DNA of 7,202 nt from an uncultured Clostridia bacterium. Its GTDB lineage: Bacteria > Bacillota > Clostridia > Lachnospirales > Bianqueaceae. This document shows positions 1 through 5,700 of this stretch, piece by piece (positions within the stretch are counted from its first letter, which is position 1; each line of letters opens with the position of its first letter). The notes beneath the pieces are model-generated. The model saw only the letters and a list, made by a program, of their open reading frames with translations, had not been told where the DNA came from and ran no database searches. Location of the stretch: NCBI GenBank assembly GCA_947570515.1, contig CANOUM010000078.1, positions 1-7,202 of the forward strand, in the 5' to 3' direction. The translations under genes and the position numbers were made by a program.

Positions 1-274
1 TATCAGGATTTTCCAAAATCAGCGGCGTCAGATCAAACATATACTCTCTCTCATCTCCCACGCCATCAGCCCCGGATATCTCTTGTCTGCCGTAAAACAA
101 GTCCTGCACTTTTTCCTGTGTCACTCCGTTTTGATGGTACCCCCACCAAATACTGCCCAGCTTATACAAGCAAAACACCAATACGCATGCTACCAATGCG
201 ATCAGTATATTTAAAATGACTCTCGTCGTTTTTCCTTTTTCTGCCTTCTCTACTTTCTCTGCTTTTTCTTCCAT
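1..274 (-). CDS. Class B sortase, N-terminal part (cut by window edge)
   Basis: This ORF is open from its ATG to the window edge, giving 91 residues without a stop. A Lys/Glu-rich cytoplasmic tail (residues 1-18) is followed by one hydrophobic membrane segment (about 19-38, VILNILIALVACVLVFCLY) and an extracytoplasmic part ending in FDLTPLILENPD. That last stretch matches the entrance to the sortase B fold, where family members read roughly LLxxNPDxxGWI. Class B sortases are membrane-anchored cysteine transpeptidases that attach sorting-signal proteins to peptidoglycan or assemble pili. The catalytic His, Cys and Arg lie outside the window, so activity cannot be judged. The start has an AGGAG site 7-8 nt upstream. 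The gene begins 26 nt after the aldo/keto-reductase-like gene and probably shares its transcript. The call rests on topology plus a short motif; another anchored extracellular protein is possible. Confidence 0.62.
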   Translation of the reverse strand, partial: MEEKAEKVEKAEKGKTTRVILNILIALVACVLVFCLYKLGSIWWGYHQNGVTQEKVQDLFYGRQEISGADGVGDEREYMFDLTPLILENPD

Positions 275-300
275 ATTCGTTCTCCTCTGTTCTGTTTATC

Positions 301-999
301 TTAACAATCACTTTGAGCTGCCTGCAGCACAGCTTCCATGTCGGCGCCTTCCTCCAGCAGCCACAGAGATACATGATTGTCCCATGCTGTCAAGGTCTCC
401 AGCTGCGTCTTCATATCGCTCGGATATGGCTGCGGCGGCACGCTGATACTTCCCATATCGGCCTCATGAGTAAATGTAAGATAATCCATCTCTTCCTCAC
501 CGCCCTGTGCCTGCCACGGAAACTGCAGGGTGTCATACCACCCATATTCCAGCGCATGCAGCGCAATATCAATGCTGCCCGTCGTAAGACCAATGCTTCG
601 GATATATCCTGCCTTTTTCGCGGCCATCAGCGCATCATAAAAGCCTTCACTGTCACCTGTTCTCGGCAGGTAATCCGGATCATGAATCTGACACAAATCC
701 AAATAATCTGTTTTGAGTCCCCGCAGAACCATCTTCAGCTGATTCTTAAACTCTTCCGGTTTGCATGGCTCAAAACTTCCGGCCAAAATCAGCTCGCGGC
801 GGCTGCCTACGGTAGCATGTCCAACCCGCTTTTGCAGTTCTTCCACCGGAAGACCTATATCAAAAAAGCGAATCCCTGCTTCAATCGCTCTTTGTGTAAT
901 GGCCCGGCACTCTGCAAAGCTCTTTTGCAGCAGAGGACCGCATTCAAATCCAAGATTTCCGGTCACAATGCCCGACCGGCCTAAAGTTACCTGTTTCAT
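301..999 (-). CDS. Aldo/keto-reductase-like protein, short and catalytically degenerate
   Basis: This 232-aa protein follows the aldo/keto reductase (beta/alpha)8 barrel pattern: an opening VTLGRSGI (residues 4-11), then AIEAGIRFFD (38-47), LKTDYLDLCQIHDPD (95-109), KAGYIRSIGLTT and DTLQFPWQ. Active members reduce carbonyls with NADPH using an Asp-Tyr-Lys-His tetrad. Asp47 and His106 are present. The Tyr position aligns with Val52, and the Lys position (usually ATK) falls in LILAGSF at about Ser75. The C-terminal part is also shorter than the usual 280-330 aa, so the cofactor-binding end is reduced. It may be a pseudoenzyme or a binding protein, yet the frame is intact, which argues against simple decay. 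The start has GGAGG about 6 nt upstream and lies 27 nt after the smpB stop, with the sortase gene 26 nt downstream. Fold assignment is fairly sure; function is unknown. Confidence 0.8.
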   Translation of the reverse strand: MKQVTLGRSGIVTGNLGFECGPLLQKSFAECRAITQRAIEAGIRFFDIGLPVEELQKRVGHATVGSRRELILAGSFEPCKPEEFKNQLKMVLRGLKTDYLDLCQIHDPDYLPRTGDSEGFYDALMAAKKAGYIRSIGLTTGSIDIALHALEYGWYDTLQFPWQAQGGEEEMDYLTFTHEADMGSISVPPQPYPSDMKTQLETLTAWDNHVSLWLLEEGADMEAVLQAAQSDC

Positions 1000-1026
1000 T
1001 GATTTCCTCCGTCAAGCAGAAAACGT

Positions 1027-1494
1027 CTAATACATTTTCTGAATCTTAAAGTTCTTTTCCGCTTCTCTGCGCTGATCCTTCTTAGCGATATCCTGCCGCT
1101 TATCATATAATTTTTTACCCTTTGCCAGCGCAATCTGCACCTTAGCGTAATTACCTTTGAAATAAAGCTTAACCGGCACGATCGTATAGCCGTCTGATTT
1201 CACCTTACCGATCAGCCGCCTGATTTCACTTTTATGCAGCAGCAGCTTACGCGTCCTGAGCGGATCTTTGTTAAAAATATTTCCCTGCTCATATGGGCTG
1301 ATATGCATATTATAGAGGAAGGCCTCTCCCTGCTCAATCCTGACAAAGCTCTCTTTTAAACTGCACTTACCCTGCCGCAGCGACTTAACCTCTGTACCGC
1401 TCAGGCTGAGCCCCGCCTCAAACAACTCTTCTAAGAAATACTCAAAATGCGCTTTTTTATTCTGCGCTACAAGTTTTACAGTATCCTTTGCCAT
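1027..1494 (-). CDS. smpB: SsrA-binding protein SmpB (trans-translation)
   Basis: SmpB binds the tRNA-like domain of tmRNA and delivers it to stalled ribosomes, so that the nascent chain is tagged for degradation and the ribosome is released. The 155-aa length is normal for the family. Recognisable blocks are NKKAHFEYFLEELFEAGLSL (about residues 12-31), the GTEVKSLRQGK motif, MHISPYEQGN, the DPLRTRKLLLHKSEI block and GKKLYDKR near the end, followed by a lysine/arginine-rich tail of the type that enters the mRNA channel. A strong AGGAGAGG ribosome binding site precedes the ATG. In many Firmicutes the order is secG-rnr-smpB; here smpB follows secG directly with a terminator between. No tmRNA gene is seen in the window. 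I found no convincing promoter between that terminator and the start, so expression may rely on read-through. Confidence 0.97.
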   Translation of the reverse strand: MAKDTVKLVAQNKKAHFEYFLEELFEAGLSLSGTEVKSLRQGKCSLKESFVRIEQGEAFLYNMHISPYEQGNIFNKDPLRTRKLLLHKSEIRRLIGKVKSDGYTIVPVKLYFKGNYAKVQIALAKGKKLYDKRQDIAKKDQRREAEKNFKIQKMY

Positions 1495-1530
1495 TCGCTT
1501 CCTCTCCTTTCTTTTTCGACTGTCGATAAC

Positions 1531-1559
1531 AAAAAACGGCCTAGATCGACTAGGCCGTT
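1531..1559 (-). terminator. Rho-independent terminator after secG
   Basis: A perfect 10-bp inverted repeat (AACGGCCTAG / CTAGGCCGTT) encloses a 5-nt loop. On the minus strand it is followed by a run of six T. It lies 12 nt past the secG stop and about 37 nt before the smpB start, so it should end or attenuate secG transcripts. On the plus strand no T tract follows, so it acts in one direction. Confidence 0.85.
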
Positions 1560-1570
1560 CACAGATTTTA

Positions 1571-1807
1571 TTACGCGATCACAAAATATAAAACCAAAGA
1601 AAGAATGATATAAATTGCCGCTAAAACCTTTGTAATGCGTTCAAACTTGCCCTCCATCGTCCGTGCTTTGTTTTTGCCAAAATACGACTCAGCCACGCCG
1701 CTAACGGCTCCGGAAAGCCCTGCGCTCTTTCCCTGCTGCAGCAAAACAATGCCGGTGAGCATAATGCAGATAATAAATAATAAAATAGAAATAATAATGG
1801 CAGCCAT
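1571..1807 (-). CDS. secG: Preprotein translocase subunit SecG
   Basis: SecG is the small accessory subunit of the SecYEG channel in the cytoplasmic membrane and assists SecA-driven export. The 78-aa product has the family layout: a first membrane helix (residues 3-23), the conserved cytoplasmic loop with LLQQGKSAGLSGAVSG (22-37) and a Phe-Gly-containing segment, then a second membrane helix (59-77) at the C terminus. A GGGAGGAG site lies about 10 nt before the ATG. A strong promoter sits directly upstream at the end of the phosphodiesterase gene, and a terminator follows, so secG can be its own transcription unit. Confidence 0.95.
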   Translation of the reverse strand: MAAIIISILLFIICIMLTGIVLLQQGKSAGLSGAVSGVAESYFGKNKARTMEGKFERITKVLAAIYIILSLVLYFVIA

Positions 1808-1857
1808 TTCTATTGCGCTCCTCCCTCGTTTATCTGATACATTTTTTCATGCTCTTC

Positions 1858-1886
1858 ATCATACCACAAGGTCACAGCAAAGTCAA
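1858..1886 (-). promoter_or_regulatory. Sigma-A-type promoter for secG
   Basis: On the minus strand a TTGACT -35 box (1886-1881) and a TATGAT -10 box (1863-1858) are separated by exactly 17 bp. A TG two bases before the -10 makes it an extended -10. The -35 abuts the stop codon of the upstream phosphodiesterase gene. Predicted transcription starts about 45 nt before the secG ATG. Confidence 0.75.
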
Positions 1887-2426
1887 TTACCAGTTCGCCG
1901 TTTTCCACACGTCTGCCTCCAGCGTTTTGATGACGATCTGATGCTCCTCCAACACCGCATATGTGTGAGGTGTTTCCTCCTTAGGCAGAGAAATCGAACC
2001 CGGGTTCATCGCTGTATACATTTCCTTCTCCCAAACGCCCGGCACATGCGTATGACCGCTGAGCAGCAGGTCTCCCTCCTGCAAATGCAGCATCTCTTCC
2101 GCCAGATGACCATGCGTCATACAGATTCTCCTTCCTCCTGACGCCGGCAAAAGCATGTACGGCGCTGTGATGGCAAAATCCAGCATCATCTGATCCACAT
2201 CCGCATCACAGTTTCCGCGCACTGCAATAATCACTTTTTTATATTGATTCAGCAGCACTGCGCACTCCTTCGGCGCATATCCCTGCGGAATCGGATTGCG
2301 CGGCCCATGATACAGCAGATCTCCCAGCACCAAAAGCGCCTGCGCCTGTTCCTCCTCCCATCGCTGCAGTGCCTTTTTCAGACAGGCTGCATCTCCATGA
2401 ATATCCGAAATCACCATATATTTCAT
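1887..2426 (-). CDS. yfcE: Metallophosphodiesterase, YfcE/MJ0936 family
   Basis: This 179-aa protein has the full set of calcineurin-like metallophosphoesterase motifs: SDIHGD (Asp8, His10), LGDLLYHG (Asp36), RGNCD (Asn72), MTHGH (His105, His107) and SGHTH (His125, His127), followed by NPGS. These residues bind a two-metal centre, usually Mn or similar, that hydrolyses phosphodiester bonds. The length and the GNCD and NPGS motifs fit the YfcE-type single-domain phosphodiesterases, whose biological substrate is not settled. There is no signal peptide, so it is cytoplasmic. I chose the ATG at 2426 because an AGGGAG site lies about 7 nt upstream. An in-frame GTG five codons earlier would fall on that site. 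It starts 55 nt after the DUF4397-like gene and is probably co-transcribed with it. Confidence 0.9.
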   Translation of the reverse strand: MKYMVISDIHGDAACLKKALQRWEEEQAQALLVLGDLLYHGPRNPIPQGYAPKECAVLLNQYKKVIIAVRGNCDADVDQMMLDFAITAPYMLLPASGGRRICMTHGHLAEEMLHLQEGDLLLSGHTHVPGVWEKEMYTAMNPGSISLPKEETPHTYAVLEEHQIVIKTLEADVWKTANW

Positions 2427-2481
2427 TTGTATCTCCCTCACTTTTCCTATTGTCTGCCCTGCAGAGGCTGCACCGCCTCTT

Positions 2482-3078
2482 TTATAAGGGCAGCGTTACA
2501 TCCTGCAGCATTCGCAGCACCAGCGGCCTCTGCTCCTCATCCGGGTCGCCCCGGCCAATCAGATACAGACTGTGCAGCCTCATATCCTCTGTCTGCTGTC
2601 CCGGAAGCATTGAAATTGTAGCCTCGGCCTCTCTCAGCTCCCACCGGTGCTCTCCTGCCTCCAGCTGCACATATTCGCTGACATCCCCCTGCCGCACCTC
2701 AGAAAACAGCATCTCCTCCTGCTTCCCCGCGCGCCGCCACAGCTCCAGCGTCTGATCATTTTCCGACAGGCACACCACACGCACACCGCTCATTCCGCTA
2801 TCCGCCATTTTGCTATCTTCTGAAACCGGCACCATCATTGGCACACCGCTGCGGCATACCAGTGCAATGGTAAACGCCTGATCCCGCGGAATAATCACAT
2901 GATGCTGCATTCTGATTTCGCCCTTTTCTTCGATACGGATCAGCGTCTGACCGCTGCCCATCAAAAAATGCGGCGTACTCTCTCCGTATGCAAGCTGACG
3001 CGTCACAGGCATGCCTCCCACATATATGGCAACGTCTTCCCACTCTGTACAGGCATGGAAAAATCGAATATAACTCAT
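2482..3078 (-). CDS. DUF4397-like protein with two modules, no signal peptide
   Basis: The 198-aa product begins SYIRFFHACTEWEDVAIYVG, close to the DUF4397 pattern (vRvvHasPdapavDvyvdG), and continues with LAYGE and a Gly-containing strand like the family's later blocks. A second, weaker copy seems to start at residue 98 (SGVRVVCLSENDQTLELW) with VSEYVQLEAGEHRWEL. The likely layout is thus two beta-sandwich modules, about 3-90 and 97-196. DUF4397 has no established biochemical role, and many members are secreted or cell-surface proteins. This one has no signal peptide or anchor and would stay in the cytoplasm, or reach a surface or spore layer by another route. A GGAGGG site lies about 6 nt before the ATG, and a promoter candidate lies just upstream. 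The first module is fairly convincing; the second is inferred from strand pattern. Confidence 0.72.
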   Translation of the reverse strand: MSYIRFFHACTEWEDVAIYVGGMPVTRQLAYGESTPHFLMGSGQTLIRIEEKGEIRMQHHVIIPRDQAFTIALVCRSGVPMMVPVSEDSKMADSGMSGVRVVCLSENDQTLELWRRAGKQEEMLFSEVRQGDVSEYVQLEAGEHRWELREAEATISMLPGQQTEDMRLHSLYLIGRGDPDEEQRPLVLRMLQDVTLPL

Positions 3079-3102
3079 GTATTCCCTCCAACTTATGCAT
3101 TG

Positions 3103-3129
3103 ATTATATCCTCATTCTATGACCCTCAA
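3103..3129 (-). promoter_or_regulatory. Promoter candidate for the DUF4397-like gene
   Basis: A perfect TATAAT -10 box lies on the minus strand at 3108-3103. Upstream is TTGAGG (3129-3124) at a short 15-bp spacing; the less good GCTTGA would give 17 bp. The start site would fall about 15-20 nt before the ATG, just ahead of the ribosome binding site. Confidence 0.5.
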
Positions 3130-3149
3130 GCGGAAAACTTTCCAAAAGT

Positions 3150-3950
3150 TTACAGCTGAAACCGCTGCTCCTCCGTAAGCTCCAAAAGCGTAATCACCCG
3201 CGCCGCTCTCGCCTGCATGACCTCCATCGCCTCCGGGCTGTGCGCATCCGAGCCAAGATAAAACCGGCATCCTGCATCCCGTGCAATCCGAAACAGCCGC
3301 AAATGCTCTTCGCGCCGCTCCTCCCAGCCATCCGCAAAACCGCTTGTATTGAGCTCAATACCCGCACCGCGGGAAGCAAAGATCTCAAACACCGCCCTCA
3401 GACGCATTTCGTCCATCAGCGCAAACACCTTCGCATAATCCCCCTCTTTAAAGGTATGACGACAGTTTAAATGAGCAATTCCAATCTTATGCCACGGAAG
3501 CTCCAGACGGCTGATCTCCTCCAGCCGCTGAAGAAAAAGCTCCGCCGCCTTTTCTTCTGTATCGACCTCTGCCATCCGTGTAAAATTCTTCATATGAAAA
3601 TGATTTGGCGGAATGACAATCCAGTCAAACCTATCAAAATGCTCCGGCGCCAGCCCTAATTTGCCTCCTCCGCAATATTCCGTTTCACATCCAAAACACA
3701 TACGCGGCCCCTCCTTTGGAAGGCTCGCAAGCGCCGCCTTGTTTTTCTCCACATGTGCAATATCCTGAGGCTTGTACCAATCGCTGCTTCCCGGCACATC
3801 CGCGTCCCACAGATGATCCGTAATACACTGCACCGTCAATCCTTGGCGCTTTGCGCGCTGATAGATCATTTCCGGCGTCATAGCCGGATCTGCACAGCAG
3901 CTGGACAGATATGTATGACAGTGCAGATCATGCTGTAATGAAAATTTCAT
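3150..3950 (-). CDS. PHP-domain metal-dependent phosphatase-like protein
   Basis: The 266-aa product is a single PHP domain, the polymerase/histidinol phosphatase fold, which uses up to three metal ions to hydrolyse phosphate esters. Metal-ligand motifs appear in order: HDLHCH (His10, His12), ITDH (Asp45, His46), GCETEY (Glu89), PNHFH (His117/His119), AHLNCRH (His160) and GSDAHSP (Asp235, His237). All expected ligand positions look filled, so it is probably an active enzyme. The overall size and motif spacing resemble HisJ-type histidinol phosphatases, but no histidine genes are nearby and clostridial genomes hold several paralogues, so I do not assign a substrate. No signal peptide is seen. 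A GGAGGG site stands 3-4 nt before the ATG. A promoter overlaps the end of the preceding regulator gene, so it can be transcribed on its own. Confidence 0.88.
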   Translation of the reverse strand: MKFSLQHDLHCHTYLSSCCADPAMTPEMIYQRAKRQGLTVQCITDHLWDADVPGSSDWYKPQDIAHVEKNKAALASLPKEGPRMCFGCETEYCGGGKLGLAPEHFDRFDWIVIPPNHFHMKNFTRMAEVDTEEKAAELFLQRLEEISRLELPWHKIGIAHLNCRHTFKEGDYAKVFALMDEMRLRAVFEIFASRGAGIELNTSGFADGWEERREEHLRLFRIARDAGCRFYLGSDAHSPEAMEVMQARAARVITLLELTEEQRFQL

Positions 3951-3979
3951 AGTCCCTCCTGCCGAATCTTGTATGTTGT

Positions 3980-4007
3980 ATTATATCCTTTTTTACGTTT
4001 TATTCAA
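3980..4007 (-). promoter_or_regulatory. Sigma-A-type promoter for the PHP gene
   Basis: On the minus strand TTGAAT (4007-4002) and a perfect TATAAT (3985-3980) are 16 bp apart. The -35 box overlaps the stop codon of the regulator gene. The -10 context AGGATATAAT is the same as at the DUF4397 gene promoter. Confidence 0.6.
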
Positions 4008-5074
4008 GTGGTCCTTTTTATACTTTTCCCTTCATTCCACCATAAGCTGCCTTCGCCTCGGCACTTTTCCTGAACTAAAAGCTCCGTATCATGTTTTAAA
4101 AGCCGTTCCAAATTGCGCACGGCATAATCGCAGCATTCATGGTTTAATTCGTAGCAAAGCTGATTTTTAATATGTTTCATATGCACTAATCCGCTTTTTT
4201 CTAAAACAGACATCTGATATTTGAGGTTAGTCGTCGTTTCTCCTACATGGCTGCTCAATGCCGAAAGCGATACATTGCCCCGGCTCACCTGCAGCTTTTT
4301 AATCACCTTTCCTCTTAATGGTGCGCTGAGTGCTTTCATGACTTCAAACAAATCATACTCCCGCCTGATATTCAGTTCTTCGAGTGTCTCCTGATACTCA
4401 ATCCCCAAAAGAACAAGAGGACATACGATTTGACATTCGATTATCCTCCGGTTTAACACACAGAACGAAACATACAGTTCCTTTCTTTCATTCCATCGTA
4501 TTACATGATCTCCCATATTTTTAAGCATATGAATAAACGTCTTGGATTCCTGACAGGTAATCTCGTTGCGCCGCAGCTTGAGTCGATTCTCGCAATAAAA
4601 CCGATAACCGCTCGTTGCATGCAGAATCCGTTCTATTTCATTGATCAGACACTGAATCGCCGGTTGCGGATCCGTACAAAAAGAAAGCAGCTGATACTTG
4701 AGACGCACCGACATCTCATGATTGGCGATACAGCCGGCAACGGAAGCTAGATTGTCCGAATATGTTTCTCCGGTATAAAAATGAAACAACCAGCGCTTAA
4801 GCCTCTGCGGCTCTAAAAATTTGTAAAAATCCTGCTGCGTAGCACAAGGTCCTATCTGACTCAGCAGTGCCGGAAACAATTCATGCAGCATAAATATTTT
4901 GTTTTTCTTTTTTGGTTCAAAGAACAAAGCAATGTGTTCATCCACATCCCCTAAATATTTACTGACATCTTCCGTCTCTTCCTCTTCTTCATCGTTTTTA
5001 TGTGAGAAATAAATTGTCAATGCTTGTAACACATCATACAGTTCACCTATTTTTTCAGTAAAAATCACCTTCAT
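4004..5074 (-). CDS. ArsR-type winged-helix transcriptional regulator with long N-terminal region
   Basis: Residues about 242-325 of this 356-aa protein form an ArsR-like winged helix: FEVMKALSAPLRGKVIKKL, SLSALSSHVGETTTNLKYQM, LEKSGLV and a wing ending in QLCYEL. The helix-turn-helix (about 269-294) matches the family pattern in which helix 4 reads DNA and is followed by a GLV turn. The roughly 240 residues before it match no family I recognise. They carry an acidic run (28-37), look helical and may sense a ligand or a protein partner. Typical ArsR proteins are only about 100-120 aa, so this is an atypical, larger type. I see no clear CxC-type metal site in the winged helix. The start has a GAGGGG site about 9 nt upstream and overlaps the stop of a possible 37-aa ORF. 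It diverges from a DUF6514-like gene, a layout typical of local or self-regulation; that target is inferred. Confidence 0.78.
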   Translation of the reverse strand: MKVIFTEKIGELYDVLQALTIYFSHKNDEEEEETEDVSKYLGDVDEHIALFFEPKKKNKIFMLHELFPALLSQIGPCATQQDFYKFLEPQRLKRWLFHFYTGETYSDNLASVAGCIANHEMSVRLKYQLLSFCTDPQPAIQCLINEIERILHATSGYRFYCENRLKLRRNEITCQESKTFIHMLKNMGDHVIRWNERKELYVSFCVLNRRIIECQIVCPLVLLGIEYQETLEELNIRREYDLFEVMKALSAPLRGKVIKKLQVSRGNVSLSALSSHVGETTTNLKYQMSVLEKSGLVHMKHIKNQLCYELNHECCDYAVRNLERLLKHDTELLVQEKCRGEGSLWWNEGKSIKRTT

Positions 5075-5184
5075 TTGTCATGCCCCCTCATTTTCTTCAA
5101 AATTCTCCTAAGTAATTTTTTCTTTTTACGCCTCATCGGAGGATTATACAAATCAACAAGCAGTCCACCTCCCTTTTTACCCAT
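5071..5184 (-). CDS. Possible 37-aa very basic small protein, overlapping the regulator start
   Basis: A short ORF runs from ATG at 5184 to a TGA that overlaps the regulator's ATG as ATGA, the classic layout of translational coupling. The peptide opens with MGKKGGGLLVDLYNPP and continues with a strongly cationic stretch, RRKKKKLLRRILKKM (residues 18-32), that would form an amphipathic helix. By my count it holds 14 basic and 2 acidic residues. I recognise no family. Against it, the ATG lacks a ribosome binding site. A GGGAGG lies inside the ORF at codons 4-6 and is badly spaced for any in-frame start, and A/G-rich DNA easily encodes Lys and Arg. A TATAAT at 5200-5195 would allow an almost leaderless mRNA, but I see no good -35. 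Treat as a candidate. Confidence 0.4.
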   Translation of the reverse strand: MGKKGGGLLVDLYNPPMRRKKKKLLRRILKKMRGHDK

Positions 5185-5387
5185 ATTAAAAATAATTATA
5201 TTAATTTTTATTGGTTTTATTATCATAATACATTTTAAGCTATATTGCTACTATTTTTATTGATGTCATTCTTTGCTCTAATTTGTCAAAACGCCAGATA
5301 TTTTCAATTTGTCTACATTTTAGTTTTAAATTGGAAATATATGGTATCATTAATCAGTCTAGACCACTAGCAGGAGGATATAAAGAA
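5075..5387. other. AT-rich divergent intergenic region
   Basis: This 313-nt gap separates the divergent regulator and DUF6514-like genes. It holds the small basic ORF at its left end and the plus-strand promoter candidate at its right end. Between them, about 5185-5340 is strongly AT-rich. The octamer AATTTGTC occurs twice in direct orientation (5280-5287 and 5306-5313), 26 bp apart. A minus-strand TTGACA at 5289-5284 has no matching -10. I found no clear promoter for the regulator. Confidence 0.5.
5342..5350 (+). promoter_or_regulatory. Extended -10 promoter candidate for the DUF6514-like gene
   Basis: TGGTATCAT fits an extended -10 (TGnTATAAT with one mismatch); no good -35 is present 17 bp upstream. 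The predicted start is at about 5357, inside the palindrome GTCTAGAC (5357-5364), which could be an operator. The ribosome binding site AGGAGG follows at 5372-5377. Confidence 0.35.
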
Positions 5388-5624
5388 ATGTTTTACCTCA
5401 TAGAAGATCACTTAAGCCACTGTGATATCGGCCCTTATACCTCATACGGTATTGCCGCCGGTTCGGTAGTGATCCATGACATTTCAGCAAACCGCCAATT
5501 TGTAGAAGCTCTTATTCATCGGTTCGAGACGGAAGCACTGGCTCCCGAGCATCTGCAGGCGGCTGTTGAGGATGCCATTCTTTTGGCCAGCATTTTGCCC
5601 AGCGCGCAAAAATTCGAATTTTAA
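5388..5624 (+). CDS. Small DUF6514-like protein of unknown function
   Basis: The 78-aa product has the shape of the clostridial DUF6514 family: an opening YLIEDHL, a TSYGI block (18-22), IHDIS (29-33), a helix with FVEALIHRF, then LAPEHLQAAVEDAI (51-64). Family members usually read tYGI, then disid, then LspiHL..VveDfl. I recall this pattern rather than having searched for it. The protein is soluble and acidic, without membrane segments. The start at 5388 is chosen because AGGAGG lies 10 nt upstream; an in-frame ATG at 5283 would add 35 AT-rich codons with no ribosome binding site and would read through the promoter region. It is the only plus-strand gene here, diverges from the ArsR-type regulator and ends at a shared terminator. 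Its role is unknown; control by the neighbouring regulator is a guess from layout. Confidence 0.75.
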   Translation: MFYLIEDHLSHCDIGPYTSYGIAAGSVVIHDISANRQFVEALIHRFETEALAPEHLQAAVEDAILLASILPSAQKFEF

Positions 5625-5634
5625 CCGGTAAAAT

Positions 5635-5686
5635 GCAAAAAGCACATTTCCCCCTACAATAGGGTGAAAATGTGCTTCTTTTTTTA
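5635..5686. terminator. Bidirectional Rho-independent terminator between convergent genes
   Basis: A long hairpin pairs AAGCACATTT (5640-5649) with AAATGTGCTT (5668-5677). The stem continues inward through CCCTA/TAGGG after a small internal bulge, leaving a short CAA loop. On the plus strand it is followed by CTTTTTTT, and on the minus strand the stem is followed by TTTTTG. It should stop both the DUF6514-like transcript and the infC-rpmI-rplT transcript. Confidence 0.88.
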
Positions 5687-5700
5687 TACGTTCTATCGTA

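Noticed and set aside
313..984. Long plus-strand open frame of 223 codons
   Set aside because: It is antisense to the aldo/keto-reductase-like gene, has no ribosome binding site and its translation resembles no protein.
1808..1855. Tiny ORFs in the secG leader (for example ATG with ten codons ending just before secG)
   Set aside because: They have no ribosome binding site and their codons are largely the secG Shine-Dalgarno region.
2427..2441. GTG start five codons upstream for the YfcE-type phosphodiesterase
   Set aside because: It would overlap the ribosome binding site that serves the ATG at 2426, and the family starts directly before the first strand.
2463..2480. AGAGGC/GCCTCT hairpin just after the DUF4397-like gene
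   Set aside because: The T tract is only on the plus-strand side, where no gene ends. On the minus strand no T run follows, so it is unlikely to be a terminator.
3135..3152. AAACTTT-TGG-AAAGTTT inverted repeat at the end of the PHP gene
   Set aside because: The stem is only 7 bp and very AT-rich, followed by a short T run that is part of the repeat; too weak to call a terminator.
5185..5240. AT-only inverted repeats that resemble Fur/PerR-type boxes
   Set aside because: The stretch is almost pure A/T, so such repeats are expected by chance and none matches a consensus well.
5284..5289. Perfect TTGACA on the minus strand upstream of the regulator
   Set aside because: No acceptable -10 box occurs 16-18 bp downstream.
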